Assembly (NCBI GenBank): GCA_016199935.1
Contig: JACQFS010000015.1
Coordinates: forward strand, 39,455-103,454
DNA: 64,000 nucleotides
Direction of reading: 5' to 3'
Source of the DNA: Verrucomicrobiota bacterium
GTDB taxonomy: Bacteria; Verrucomicrobiota; Verrucomicrobiia; Limisphaerales; JACQFS01
Shown: positions 37,131 to 46,811 of the stretch, one piece after another
Layout of the letters: every line of letters starts with the position of its first letter
How positions within the stretch are numbered: position 1 is the stretch's first letter
Notes under the pieces: model-generated
The model's input: the letters and a program-made list of their open reading frames with translations, nothing else
What the model was told of the DNA's origin: nothing
Databases searched by the model: none
Program-made: the position numbers and the translations under genes

Positions 37131-40100
37131 TCAGGAGCGGGTGATGGTTTCGTGTAAATTGATGATGACGCGCGCGACGCTGGTCCACGCGGCGAGTTCG
37201 GTCTGGTTCAAATCCGTCGGCGGCGCGGACAGTCCGACTTTCAGCAACGCCTCCGCCGCCTTCGCATCCTTCGCGTATTCGGCCAGATGCTTGTCGAGCA
37301 AAGCGCGGATCGTCTTCAACTCATCCGCACGCGGCGCGCGGGCGAGGGCCTGACGCCACGCCCACGTGATCCGCGCGTCGGCATCCTGGCCGCCCTCGCG
37401 CACGATGCGCGTGGCGAAGGCGCGCGCGGCCTCGACGTAGCTCGGGTCGTTGAGCAGCACGAGCGCCTGCTGCGGGATGTTCGAACGGTTGCGGTCGGCG
37501 GCGCATTCCTCGCGGCTCGGCGCGTCGAACGCGACCATGCTCGGGTGCAAAAAGCTCCGCTGCCACCACGTGTAGAGGCCGCGGCGATACTGGTCTTCGC
37601 CCTTGCTCGCGTCGTAGGCGCGCACGGGGAAGTTGAGATTCTCCCAATAACCATCGGGCTGATACGGCTTGACGCTCGGCCCGCCGATTTTCGCGACGAG
37701 CAGGCCGGAGACGGCGAGCGCGTTGTCGCGGACGAGTTCGGCGTCGAGCCGCCAGCGGCTCTGGCGGGCGAGTTCGCGATTGTAGGGATCGCGCGCGGCG
37801 AGTTCCTTGGTCGCGGTGGAAACCTGCCGGTAGGTCTGGCTGTTCACGATGGTGCGCACGAGGCGCTTCACGTCCCAGCCGCTGTCGCGGAAGTCAGCGG
37901 CGAGCCAGTCGAGCAGCGCGGGATTTGCCGGCGGCTCGCCCTGCGCGCCGAGGTCATCGAGCATTTTCGAGAGGCCGGTGCCGAAGAATTGTTTCCACAC
38001 GCGGTTCACGAACACGCGCGCCGTGAGCGGGTTCTCGCGCCACACGATCCACTCGGCGAGATCAAGACGCGTCGGCGCATTGGTGGAAGTGCGCGCGGGC
38101 TTCGGGAGAAACGCCGGCAGCGCGGCCTGCATCACCGGGCCGCTGTCATCCATCCAGTTGCCGCGCGGCAGAATGCGGACGGTGCGATTCGTCTCGGCGC
38201 GCACCGACACGATGCACTTGGGCGCGGCGGTCTCGAAATCCTTCTTCTCCTTCTCGGCGCTCGCGATCTTCGCGCGCAAGTCGGCGAGCTGCGGCGCGAT
38301 CTGTTTGAACTGCTGTTCCAGCTTCGTCCGCTGCGCCGCGGTGCGTTTCGCCGGTTCGACTTTCAAAATGTCCGCGATGTCCTTCGCCGGCACCGTGGCG
38401 GCGGGCGCGCGCACGGGCTTGGGCGCGGTGGTGGCGCTGAGGCGGAGGTTGCGCATCTCGTGGTTCTCGCCCCATGCGAATTTCAGCACGAAGGTCAGCG
38501 GCGTCTTCGCGTCGGCGTTCAACTCCTCCTCCGCCTCCAGATACAGCGCCTGATCCGCGCCCGTCGCGCCGAGCACGGCCCAGCCATTTTCTTTTTTATC
38601 CGCGATGCCATCAATCGCCGCCTCCGCCGGATAGCCCGACTGCTCGAAGGTCGCACTCGCGTTCGCCAGCTTCACTGGCTCCTTGCCGGCGGTGAGGCTG
38701 ATTTCGCTCAGCACAAAATTCCCGTTCGCCGCAAGGCCGACGGACGCGTCCTTTTCCTTCAGCGCCTGGAGGCGGAAGCCGGTCACGCCCTTGAGCGGCA
38801 CGTTGACGGTGATTCGATAGACGGCGGTGCCATCGTTCTGGCCGCGCGCGTTGAGTTTCTCGTTGAGCTTCGCGGATACGAGGCCGTCCTTGTCCGTCGT
38901 GAGCGCGATGCTTTTCTTTTCGGAAACAGCTTTCGCCGGCTTCAGCACCGTCCATTGCCCCTCGCTCGCGACGGCCTCGGCGGCGGCGGCTTCCCACTTC
39001 GACTGCGCGTCTGCGAGTTCGGGATGCGGCGCGTTGAACTCCTTCTGCGACGCGGCAAGGCGCGTCTCGATGCCGCCGAGTTTTTTCTGATCATCAGCGG
39101 AGAGCACGAGCATCCCGTCCTCGCGCCGGCCGATGATGCCTTCCTTGAGGTCGGCGAAGAACGCGCCCATCGAGTAGAAATCGCGCGACGTGATCGGGTC
39201 GAACTTGTGGTCGTGACATTGCGTGCAGCCGATGGTCTGGCCGAGCCACACGCTGCCGACGGCGCGGACGCGGTCGGTGAGATAGCGCGCCTCGTAGTCC
39301 TTCGCCTGCGCGCCGCCTTCTTCGGTGGTGAGCAACAGGCGGTTGAAAGCGGAGCCGACCTTCTGCTCCTGGCCGCTGTTCGGGATGAGGTCGCCGGCGA
39401 GCTGCTCGCGCGTGAACTGGTCGAAGGGCTTGTTGTCGTTGAACGCGCGAATGACGTAATCGCGATACGGCCAGACGTTGCGCGGCGTGTCGGAGTGATA
39501 ACCAATCGTGTCCGCGTAACGCACCACGTCGAGCCAGCCGATGGCCATGCGCTCGCCGTAATGCGGCGAGGCGAGGAGTTGCTCGACGAGCTTCGCGCAG
39601 GCATCGGTCGATTTGTCGGCGACAAATGCGTCCACGTCCTCCGGCCTCGGCGGCAGGCCGGTGAGATCGAACGCGAGCCGGCGCGCGAGCGTGCGGCGGC
39701 CGGCCTCGGGCGAGGGCCTGAGTTTGATTTCCTTCAACCGTTGCTGGACGAGGAAGTCCACGCCGTTCGCGCCCGCGGGAACGGAGGGCTTCACGAGCGG
39801 TGTGTAGCTCCAGTGCGCCTCATACTTCGCGCCCTGCGCGACCCAGCGCTTGAACAAATCCTTCTGCGCCGGCGTGAACGTCTTGTGCGCGTCCGGTGGC
39901 GGCATGAGGTCGTCGGTGTCCTTGGTGAAGATTCGCTTGATGATTTCGGATTTCTCCGGCTTGCCGGGGACGATGGGAATCTCGCCGGACTTCGCGGGCT
40001 TGAGCGCCTCGTCGCGGAGGTCGAGGCGGAGGTTGGCTTTGCGCGCCTTCGCGTCGGGGCCGTGGCAGTGGAAGCACGTGTCCGACATGATGGGGCGGAT

Positions 40101-40202
40101 GTCGCGGTTGAACTTCACCTCGTGCTTCGCGGCACCGAACGCGGCGATGGCTGGGAGCGCCACGGTGACGAGCGTTAGCAAACTTCGGCTGCGAAAAATC
40201 AT
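37131..40202 (-). CDS. Secreted c-type cytochrome with DUF1549 and DUF1553 domains
   Basis: This 1023-residue protein has a Sec signal (SLLTLVTVALPAIAAFGAA) and a PSCyt1 heme domain with CFHCH at 43-47 and MPPPDAHKTFTPAQK. DUF1549 follows with a second CxxCH (IGCTQCHDHKFDP). A central insert with a coiled-coil-like stretch and a beta-rich section leads to DUF1553 (NPLTARVFVNRVWKQFFGTGL, FDAPSREECAADRNRSN). Unlike the two related genes at 15463 and 59575 it has no heptamer array in the heme/DUF1549 linker (KPSVPAGANGVDFL), so it is an internal control for the insertion. The ATG at 40202 yields the signal peptide. Confidence 0.93.
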   Translation of the reverse strand: MIFRSRSLLTLVTVALPAIAAFGAAKHEVKFNRDIRPIMSDTCFHCHGPDAKARKANLRLDLRDEALKPAKSGEIPIVPGKPEKSEIIKRIFTKDTDDLMPPPDAHKTFTPAQKDLFKRWVAQGAKYEAHWSYTPLVKPSVPAGANGVDFLVQQRLKEIKLRPSPEAGRRTLARRLAFDLTGLPPRPEDVDAFVADKSTDACAKLVEQLLASPHYGERMAIGWLDVVRYADTIGYHSDTPRNVWPYRDYVIRAFNDNKPFDQFTREQLAGDLIPNSGQEQKVGSAFNRLLLTTEEGGAQAKDYEARYLTDRVRAVGSVWLGQTIGCTQCHDHKFDPITSRDFYSMGAFFADLKEGIIGRREDGMLVLSADDQKKLGGIETRLAASQKEFNAPHPELADAQSKWEAAAAEAVASEGQWTVLKPAKAVSEKKSIALTTDKDGLVSAKLNEKLNARGQNDGTAVYRITVNVPLKGVTGFRLQALKEKDASVGLAANGNFVLSEISLTAGKEPVKLANASATFEQSGYPAEAAIDGIADKKENGWAVLGATGADQALYLEAEEELNADAKTPLTFVLKFAWGENHEMRNLRLSATTAPKPVRAPAATVPAKDIADILKVEPAKRTAAQRTKLEQQFKQIAPQLADLRAKIASAEKEKKDFETAAPKCIVSVRAETNRTVRILPRGNWMDDSGPVMQAALPAFLPKPARTSTNAPTRLDLAEWIVWRENPLTARVFVNRVWKQFFGTGLSKMLDDLGAQGEPPANPALLDWLAADFRDSGWDVKRLVRTIVNSQTYRQVSTATKELAARDPYNRELARQSRWRLDAELVRDNALAVSGLLVAKIGGPSVKPYQPDGYWENLNFPVRAYDASKGEDQYRRGLYTWWQRSFLHPSMVAFDAPSREECAADRNRSNIPQQALVLLNDPSYVEAARAFATRIVREGGQDADARITWAWRQALARAPRADELKTIRALLDKHLAEYAKDAKAAEALLKVGLSAPPTDLNQTELAAWTSVARVIINLHETITRS

Positions 40203-40327
40203 AGGCGGCTTTGGGTCTCTGGCTTTGGACGATGTGCGGCGGAACAATCGCAGAAGATTTTGCGGTAAGCCATGCACCAGATTTGCGCGGCCCATGCAAA
40301 ATCCTGCGACGGGTGAAAGCAGAGATT

Positions 40328-40370
40328 AGGCGAAAAATTGGGGCGAAAAATAGATCAGAATTTTTCGCCT
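40328..40370. promoter_or_regulatory. Spaced AT-rich inverted repeat downstream of a DUF1501 gene
   Basis: AGGCGAAAAATT (40328-40339) is repeated exactly as its reverse complement AATTTTTCGCCT (40359-40370). A further GGCGAAAAAT copy lies between them. It lies in the 188-nt gap between the DUF1501 stop (40391) and the start of the cytochrome gene (40202). It may be an operator for the cytochrome gene or a factor-assisted terminator; no T-run terminator shape is present. Confidence 0.5.
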
Positions 40371-40390
40371 GAATCCGGCCGGCTGTTTTG

Positions 40391-41884
40391 CTACGCGATG
40401 ATTTCCGTCACCGGCTTCGCGCCTTCGACGCCGGTGAGGCGCGCGTCGAGGCCCTGGAATTTGTAGGTGAGCCGGTTGTGGTCAATACCCAGCAGGCGCA
40501 GCATCGTGGCGTGGAGATCGTAGATGCTCACGGGGTTGCTCACGATGTTGTAGGAGTAATCGTCCGTCTCGCCGAGACTCACGCCGGGTTTGATGCCGCC
40601 GCCCGCCAGGAAAACAGTGAAGCAACGCGGGTGATGGTCACGTCCGTAATTCTCCGCGGTGAGCGTGCCTTGCGAGTAAATCGTGCGGCCGAATTCGCCA
40701 CCCCAGATGATCAACGTGTCGTCGAGCAGGCCGCGTTGCTTGAGATCTTTGATCAGCGCGGTCGTCGGCTGATCAGTGTCGTTGCACTGGCCTTTGATCG
40801 CCTTCGGCAAACCGCCGTGGTGATCCCAGCCCATGTGGAAAAGCTGCACGAAGCGCACATCGCGCTCGGCGAGTCGGCGGGCGAGGAGGCAGTTCGCGGC
40901 GTAGGTGCCGGGCGTCTTCACCTCGGGGCCATACATTTCGAGCACGCTCGCCGGCTCCTTCGAGATGTCCGTGAGGTCGGGCACGCTGGCCTGCATGCGG
41001 AAGGCCATCTCGTATTGCGCGATGCGCGCCGTAATTTCCGGATCACCCATCGCGGCATGGCGGTTGCGATTGAGCGCGGCGAGTTCGTCGAGCGTCTCGC
41101 GCCGCGTCGCGCGGTCCACGCCGGGCGGGTTGGAGAGGTAAAGGACGGGGTCGCCGGTGTTGCGGAACTTCACGCCCTGATGCTGCGTCGGCAAAAAGCC
41201 GCTGCTCCACAGGCGGTCGTAGAGCGGCTGGTCATCTTTCCGTCCTGTCCCGAACGACGTGAGCACGACGTAGGCGGGCAAATCCTTGCACTCGCTGCCG
41301 AGGCCGTAGCTGAGCCACGACCCCATGCTCGGAAAACCCGCGAGCTGCCGGCCCGTCTGGAAGAACGTGATGGCCGGGTCGTGATTGATGGCCTCGGTGT
41401 GCATGGACTTGATGAAGCACAAGTCGTCCACCGTGGTCGCGAGGTGCGGCATCAACTCGCTGAGCCACGCGCCGCTTTTCCCGTGTTGGGCGAATTTGAA
41501 AATGCTAGGCGCGACTGGGAAATTTTTCTGGCCCGAGGTCATCGTTGTGAGCCGCTGGCCCTTGCGGATCGAGTCGGGCAATTCCTCGCTGCGCTTGCCG
41601 GCGAGCTGCGGCTTTGGGTCGAACAGGTCCATCTGCGACGGCGCGCCCGACTGGAAGAGGTAGATGACGCGCCTGGCCTTGATCGGAAAATGCGGATAGC
41701 CCGCGAGCGCGCCGGCCGGGCCGCCAGCTTTGGGTGCACCCGCGGCGAAAAGATTTTCATCGAGCAACGAACCGAGCGCCGCGAGTCCGAGCCCCGCCGC
41801 CGAGCGCGACAGGAACGTGCGCCGCGTTAGCGCCTTCCGCGTGGCGGCATCGAGGCCGAGGAATTGATGGTCGTTGCAGTTCAT
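40391..41884 (-). CDS. DUF1501 family protein with Tat-type signal
   Basis: This 497-residue DUF1501 protein carries [20 protein letters not shown] (Arg21-Arg22), a typical Tat signal. Conserved segments are [55 protein letters not shown] and [20 protein letters not shown]. Its direct upstream neighbour is a DUF1552 gene rather than a DUF1549 cytochrome, and the DUF1549/1553 gene downstream is 188 nt away. The pairing is therefore less tight than for the other DUF1501 genes here. Function is not established. Confidence 0.92.
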   Translation of the reverse strand: MNCNDHQFLGLDAATRKALTRRTFLSRSAAGLGLAALGSLLDENLFAAGAPKAGGPAGALAGYPHFPIKARRVIYLFQSGAPSQMDLFDPKPQLAGKRSEELPDSIRKGQRLTTMTSGQKNFPVAPSIFKFAQHGKSGAWLSELMPHLATTVDDLCFIKSMHTEAINHDPAITFFQTGRQLAGFPSMGSWLSYGLGSECKDLPAYVVLTSFGTGRKDDQPLYDRLWSSGFLPTQHQGVKFRNTGDPVLYLSNPPGVDRATRRETLDELAALNRNRHAAMGDPEITARIAQYEMAFRMQASVPDLTDISKEPASVLEMYGPEVKTPGTYAANCLLARRLAERDVRFVQLFHMGWDHHGGLPKAIKGQCNDTDQPTTALIKDLKQRGLLDDTLIIWGGEFGRTIYSQGTLTAENYGRDHHPRCFTVFLAGGGIKPGVSLGETDDYSYNIVSNPVSIYDLHATMLRLLGIDHNRLTYKFQGLDARLTGVEGAKPVTEIIA

Positions 41885-41983
41885 GCGTTTCGCTGGCGGT
41901 CGCAGATTTTCTCTCAAATAGACAGCCACAGGTCGTGTTCGTATTCACGACGCCACGACGTGCGACTTGACTGGCGTTGCCGG

Positions 41984-43264
41984 CTACACCGGCTCAAGGC
42001 CCGGAATCGTCCCCGTGCCGGAGCTGAACCGCTCCGTCTCGATCCCCAGCCGCTGGAGCATGGACACGTAGAGATTGCACAACGGCACCGGGTTTTGCTG
42101 ATCGAACGCCAGGTGTTGCCCGTGCTTGAAGCCGCCGCCCGCGAGCAGCACGGGCAGGTTCTTCGTCGAGTGCGTGCTCGCGTTGCCGAGGTTGCTGCTG
42201 AAGTAAATCATCGTCCGGTCGAGCAGGTTCCCGTCCTGTTCCTTCGTCTGCTTGAGCTTCGTCAGCAACTCGCGCAGCGCCTTCATCTTTTCCAGTTCGA
42301 TGGTCTTGAGCTGCGCGATCTTGTCGGGGTCCTGGCCGTGATGCGAGAGATCGTGATGGCCCTGCGTCACGCCGGGGATCGGCGGCACCTGGCTCGTGCC
42401 GAGCAACAGCATCGTCATGAGCCGCGTCGAATCTGTCTGGAGCGCGAGGTGCATGAGATCGAACATCAGTCGCGTCTTGCCGATGAGGTCGGCGGAGTTC
42501 TGGATGTTCTGCGGCGGCTTCGCTTCGACTTTCGGCTTGGGTTTCTTCGACCATTCCTCGGACGTCGCCATGCGCTGCTCCAGTTCGCGGACGCTGGTGA
42601 AATACTCATCCACCTTCTCCCGGTCGCGCGCGCCGAGCGACGGCTGCATCCGCTTCGACTGCTCGCGCACCGCGTCGAGGATGCTGCGGCCGTCGCGCAA
42701 CCGCCGCGCCTGCGCCTCCACTTCATCGGGCCGGCCGTCGAGGAAAAGCCGGCCGAAAACATTGGCCGGATAAAGGTCCGGCGGCACGAGCGCGCCGCTG
42801 CGCGTCCAAGAAAGCCCGAAGCCCTCGGCCGAAAACGACAGGCTGGGGAAGCGCGTCTGCCCGCCGATGCGCTCGGCGGCGAACTGGTCCACCGAGATGC
42901 TGTTGCGAAAGCCCGCGCGCAGTTCCGGGTGCGGCGCGCCGGTCAGGAAGCTGTAGATGGAATCGTGGGTCGAGCCGACATTCGGATGCGCCAGGCCGGA
43001 CATCACGGTGAAGTCGTTCCGAAAATCTTTCAGCGTCTCCAAGTAGGGCGAGAGTGGATAATTTTTTCCGGCCTGCTGCGGAAAGAAATTCGCCGGATGC
43101 ACCCCGAGAGGCGTGCAGATGCAGACCAGCCGCCGCGGCGGGGCGATCTTCCCCGCGGCGAACGCGCGCGGCTGAAATGATTCGAGCACCGGCAGCGCAA
43201 GCGTGACGCCGGCGGCGCGGAGGAAGGTGCGGCGGGTGACGGCGGAAGGAAGCGATGGAGTCAT
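41984..43264 (-). CDS. DUF1552 family protein with Tat-type signal
   Basis: This 426-residue protein fits DUF1552, a PVC-typical family of secreted proteins. The Tat motif is VTRRTFLRAAGVTLALPVLE (Arg11-Arg12). Family-like segments include HPANFFPQQAGKNYPLSPYL, GLAHPNVGSTHDSIYSFLTG and SNLGNASTHSTKNLPVLLAGGG. It lies 28 nt downstream of the DUF1592-type cytochrome gene, the common genomic partner of DUF1552, so the two probably form a functional unit. No catalytic role is known. Confidence 0.92.
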   Translation of the reverse strand: MTPSLPSAVTRRTFLRAAGVTLALPVLESFQPRAFAAGKIAPPRRLVCICTPLGVHPANFFPQQAGKNYPLSPYLETLKDFRNDFTVMSGLAHPNVGSTHDSIYSFLTGAPHPELRAGFRNSISVDQFAAERIGGQTRFPSLSFSAEGFGLSWTRSGALVPPDLYPANVFGRLFLDGRPDEVEAQARRLRDGRSILDAVREQSKRMQPSLGARDREKVDEYFTSVRELEQRMATSEEWSKKPKPKVEAKPPQNIQNSADLIGKTRLMFDLMHLALQTDSTRLMTMLLLGTSQVPPIPGVTQGHHDLSHHGQDPDKIAQLKTIELEKMKALRELLTKLKQTKEQDGNLLDRTMIYFSSNLGNASTHSTKNLPVLLAGGGFKHGQHLAFDQQNPVPLCNLYVSMLQRLGIETERFSSGTGTIPGLEPV

Positions 43265-43292
43265 GGAGTGTTGGGGTTGAAGTTTCGGGCGC

Positions 43293-45710
43293 CTATTTCT
43301 CCTGAAAGAGTTTGCTCTGCGTGATCTCGTGGATGAGCGAGCGGAAGCCGTAGTTCTTCCCGCTCACCTTGCCGACGACCTCGCGGATTGCCGGCTGGTC
43401 GGCGGACTCCGGCGCGCCGCCCGTGGCGTAGGTCACGAGCTTCGCGGTGAGCGCGCGGGCGATCTGATCCTTGTCGGCGAGCAAGAGTCGCTTGAGTTCA
43501 TCAATGTCGTGGAACGCGCGGCCGTTGGGCAGCACATCGGCCGGATCCACTTTCGGCCCGTGTGAATAAGGCATCTTCTGTCCGTTCAGCGTCACAGATT
43601 TTCCGCTTCCCCGGACGCGATAGTAGTCACGCCAGCCGCCGATCACGTCGAAGCTCTCCAGCGCGAAACCCGGCGGATCAATCTTCACGTGGCAGCTCGC
43701 GCACGTCTCGATCGTCCGGTGCTTGGCCAGTTGCTCGCGGATGGTCGTCGCGCCGCGCGTGTCGGGTTCGAGTTGGGCAACGGCCTCGGGCGGCTTGGGC
43801 GGCGGCGTGCCGAGGATGCGATCGAGCACCCACGCGCCGCGCAAAACCGGCGACGTGGTCGTGCCGTTCGCCGTCACTTTCAACACGCTCGCCATCGTCA
43901 GCACCCCGCCGCGATGGCTGGCGGGCGGCAGCGACACGCGGCGGAACTCCCAGCCGTCCACGCCGGGGATGCCGTAATGCTTCGCGAGCCGGCCGTTGAG
44001 CATCGTGAAGTCGGAGGCGATGAAATTCGTGAGGCTCAGATCGTTCTTCAGCACCTCGGCGAAGAACAATTCCGTCTCGCGCACCATCGAGACCTTCAGC
44101 ATGTCATCGAAGTCGGGATAGAAAAGGTGGCTGGGCATCGTGAAATCAATGTCGCGCAGCCCGAGCCACTGGCCGGTGAAGTTCTCGGTGAACGCTGTGG
44201 CCTTCGATGAGTTGAGGAGCCGCTCGACCTGCGCGCGAAGCGTCGCTGGTTGCGAAAGCTTTCGGTGTTCGGCGAGCGTGAGCAGTTCCTCGTCGGGCAT
44301 CGTGCTCCACAGGAAATACGAGAGCCGGCTCGCGAGCGCGAAGTCATCAAGTTTGCCGGGCGGTTCGCGCAAGAAAAGGAAATCAGGCGACGCCATGATC
44401 GCGGTGAGGCCGACGCGCATGGCTTTCTCGAAGGAATACTTCTCCGCCAGCCGCGCCTCGACGAGGGAAAGAATGGGTTTGATGTCGGCCTCGGTCACGG
44501 GCCGGCGAAATGCGCGGCGCGCAAACTTGAGGAGGATGTTTTTCGCATCGGCTTGCGGACTCTCCGAGACGACCTCCATGCGATCACGCTGGTTGTAGAT
44601 CGGCGACGACGCCTGTTTCAAATCACCGAAGAGCCGGCGGTGACTTTCGGGCGGCCACGTTTCATTGAGCGGGCCTTCGACCTCCACCCAATCAATCGCC
44701 AGTCCCGGCTCCGTCCATGCCTCGGCCCCCACCTTGCTGATTTCGCGCGCGCCGGCCAGTCCGTAGGGCAGGACCGAGATCGAAGTCTTCGGCTCCATGT
44801 GATCCACGAACTCGATCACCTTCGCCTTGTCCGCGGGCGCGTCGAAATAGCCGACGAGATGCCCCTTCGGGCCACCCATGCCCGCGCTGCCGCTCCACAC
44901 CTGAAACGTGACCGGCTTGCCCGCGCTCTGCACCGCCGAGGCTGAGATGCGGAAGCGATACCGCCCGCGTTCGCTGGGATAAAACGGCGAGAGCAAAATC
45001 TTCTGCCACGCCGACGAGGAGAACATCACCACGCCGCCGTCGTCGCGGATGCGGAAAACTTTTTCCCCGGTGCTCCGGAGATGTTGCGTCTCGGTGAGGC
45101 GAATGTGCTTCTGCATCGCCGGCGGCTTGGGCCGGTTGGCGATGGCCTGATTGAGCGCCGCGTCGGCCGCTTCAAGATACCGGTCCATCGAGAAAGACGA
45201 AATGTGCAGCGCGTCGCCGATGTTGTCGAAGCCGCTGGCCGCCGTGTCGAGCGGCAGCAACTCCTTCAACTGCGCATCCACACCGAGCAGGTCGCGCACG
45301 GTGTTTTCGTATTCCACTCGATTGAGCCGGCGCAGGACCACGCGCCCCTCGGTCGCGCGCCGCTTCGCCGCCGCCTCGTCGAGCCGCGCGGTGATGCGGC
45401 GCACGACTGACTGCGCCTGGGCCGCGTCCGGGCGCGGCTCCTTCTTCGGCGGCATCTCGCCCGACTCGATGCGCGACGCGATCTCGTGCCAGCGCTCGAA
45501 ATTTTCCCGCAGCGAGAAGTCCGTCGTGAGCTGGTCGAGCCGCAGGTCGCCCTTGGATTTTTCCGGCCCGTGGCAGCGCAGACAATTCTTCTCGAAGAAC
45601 GCGGCCACTTGGGAATCCACCTTCGGTGCGGCCTCCGCCGCGCCGAGTGATCGCGCGGCCACCGCAAAGCAAAGGCAAAGCAGAAGCAGAGTTTTGCGTG
45701 GCGCAATCAT
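43293..45710 (-). CDS. Secreted c-type cytochrome with DUF1587/1595/1592/1588/1585 domains
   Basis: This 805-residue protein has a Sec signal (TLLLLCLCFAVAARSLGAAEA) and a heme domain with CLRCH at 43-47 and GEMPPKKEPRP. The usual planctomycete domain series follows: DUF1587 (LRRLNRVEYENTVRDLLGVD), a carbohydrate-binding-like middle part, DUF1595/1592 (ASRLSYFLWSTMPDEELL), DUF1588 with a second heme motif (ETCASCH, around residue 670) and DUF1585 at the end. It likely works outside the cytoplasm with the adjacent DUF1552 protein. The ATG at 45710 is preferred to 45734 because it begins the signal peptide. Confidence 0.93.
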   Translation of the reverse strand: MIAPRKTLLLLCLCFAVAARSLGAAEAAPKVDSQVAAFFEKNCLRCHGPEKSKGDLRLDQLTTDFSLRENFERWHEIASRIESGEMPPKKEPRPDAAQAQSVVRRITARLDEAAAKRRATEGRVVLRRLNRVEYENTVRDLLGVDAQLKELLPLDTAASGFDNIGDALHISSFSMDRYLEAADAALNQAIANRPKPPAMQKHIRLTETQHLRSTGEKVFRIRDDGGVVMFSSSAWQKILLSPFYPSERGRYRFRISASAVQSAGKPVTFQVWSGSAGMGGPKGHLVGYFDAPADKAKVIEFVDHMEPKTSISVLPYGLAGAREISKVGAEAWTEPGLAIDWVEVEGPLNETWPPESHRRLFGDLKQASSPIYNQRDRMEVVSESPQADAKNILLKFARRAFRRPVTEADIKPILSLVEARLAEKYSFEKAMRVGLTAIMASPDFLFLREPPGKLDDFALASRLSYFLWSTMPDEELLTLAEHRKLSQPATLRAQVERLLNSSKATAFTENFTGQWLGLRDIDFTMPSHLFYPDFDDMLKVSMVRETELFFAEVLKNDLSLTNFIASDFTMLNGRLAKHYGIPGVDGWEFRRVSLPPASHRGGVLTMASVLKVTANGTTTSPVLRGAWVLDRILGTPPPKPPEAVAQLEPDTRGATTIREQLAKHRTIETCASCHVKIDPPGFALESFDVIGGWRDYYRVRGSGKSVTLNGQKMPYSHGPKVDPADVLPNGRAFHDIDELKRLLLADKDQIARALTAKLVTYATGGAPESADQPAIREVVGKVSGKNYGFRSLIHEITQSKLFQEK

Positions 45711-45795
45711 GTGAGGTGAGAACGGCCGGAGCATACTCCCTCCGGACGAACTGGCTCAAGCATTCAGACGAGGCGCGAACCCGACTGACTCAAAC

Positions 45796-46692
45796 TTATC
45801 TGGCTTCGAGCCAGCCCATGCTTTTCATCCATTCGCCGCAGCGCGCGGGCCAGTCGCTGATGGGGTCCTTGCTCTTCCTCATGCCGAAGCCGTGGCCGCC
45901 TTTGGTCAAAATGTGAAGCTCGGCGGGGAGATTGCGCCTCTTGTATTCGAGGTAAAGCATCGCGGCCTCGACCGGGTTCGACTTGTCGTCGTGCGCGACA
46001 AGGAAGAACGCGGGCGGCGCATCGGCCGGCACGCTGAAGCCTTCGCGGAACTTCGACTTGTCGTTCGCGTCGAGAAAGCCGCCGCCGTAGATGAACACGA
46101 GAAAGTCCGGCCCGCGCGGGTCATCCAGCTCCGGCTTCTGCGGATACGTGCGCGCGCCGCGATCCCACGCGGCATGGCCCGCGAGATTTCCGCCGGCGGA
46201 AAATCCGAGCAGGCCCACGCGCTTCGGATCGAGTTTCCACTCCGCCGCGTGATGCCGCACGAGCCCGAGCGCACGCTGCGCATCATGCACTGGCAATGTG
46301 AACATTTCTTTCTCGTCGCGCGTGGGCGTGCGGTATTTCAGCAGCACCGCTGTGACGCCGAGCGAGTTGAACCACTCGCAGACCTGCGTGCCCTCGTGCG
46401 CCCACGAGAGAAACATATAGCCGCCACCCGGCGCGACGATGACGGACGCGCCGTTCGGTTTCTCCGCGCGATAGACCGTGATCGTCGGCTCGGTGACATC
46501 GCTCACGCGATTTGAATTTGCCGGACCGTAGGAGTTGATGAGCTTGATGGTCGCCTCGGACTTCGGCGTCATCGCGCTCGGCGGGCCGTCGGGCCAGAGC
46601 TTGAGCGTGAGCGGTTCCGCCGCGGCGAGGGACAGGGCGCGAAACGTGCAGAGCATCGTGAGAACGAGGGTCAAAGGGTGAGGAGTGCGCAT
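45796..46692 (-). CDS. Secreted alpha/beta-hydrolase, acetylesterase-like
   Basis: This 298-residue protein has a Sec signal (PLTLVLTMLCTFRALSLAAAE) and an alpha/beta-hydrolase domain of the BD-FAE/acetyl-xylan-esterase type. An oxyanion loop (APGGGYMFLSW), nucleophile elbow GFSAGG and a late GGHGFG histidine are visible. It likely removes acyl groups from polysaccharides or their fragments. ATGs at 46704 and 46692 are both possible; 46692 gives the cleaner signal peptide. It is the first gene of the long minus-strand run and divergent from the radical SAM gene. Confidence 0.87.
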   Translation of the reverse strand: MRTPHPLTLVLTMLCTFRALSLAAAEPLTLKLWPDGPPSAMTPKSEATIKLINSYGPANSNRVSDVTEPTITVYRAEKPNGASVIVAPGGGYMFLSWAHEGTQVCEWFNSLGVTAVLLKYRTPTRDEKEMFTLPVHDAQRALGLVRHHAAEWKLDPKRVGLLGFSAGGNLAGHAAWDRGARTYPQKPELDDPRGPDFLVFIYGGGFLDANDKSKFREGFSVPADAPPAFFLVAHDDKSNPVEAAMLYLEYKRRNLPAELHILTKGGHGFGMRKSKDPISDWPARCGEWMKSMGWLEAR

Positions 46693-46741
46693 GAATCGGA
46701 GCATACCGGGTCCATCCCCGGCGAAAAGCTTTCTGCGGATG

Positions 46742-46763
46742 CGCCCGGCGCAATCGCCGGGCG
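46742..46763. repeat. Short GC hairpin in a divergent intergenic region
   Basis: CGCCCGGCG and CGCCGGGCG form a 9-bp stem around CAAT. The hairpin sits between the divergent esterase and radical SAM genes, about 50 nt from each start. Its stem/4-nt-loop layout resembles the hairpins inside the ABC gene at 1370-1467. Confidence 0.8.
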
Positions 46764-46811
46764 TAGTTCTGTTTGCTTCAACGCTCACTCTGGCCCATTC
46801 TCCGTGCCGTA

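Noticed and set aside
46742-46763. Intrinsic terminator for the esterase or radical SAM gene
   Set aside because: The hairpin lies between two divergent starts, not after a gene, and has no T tract.
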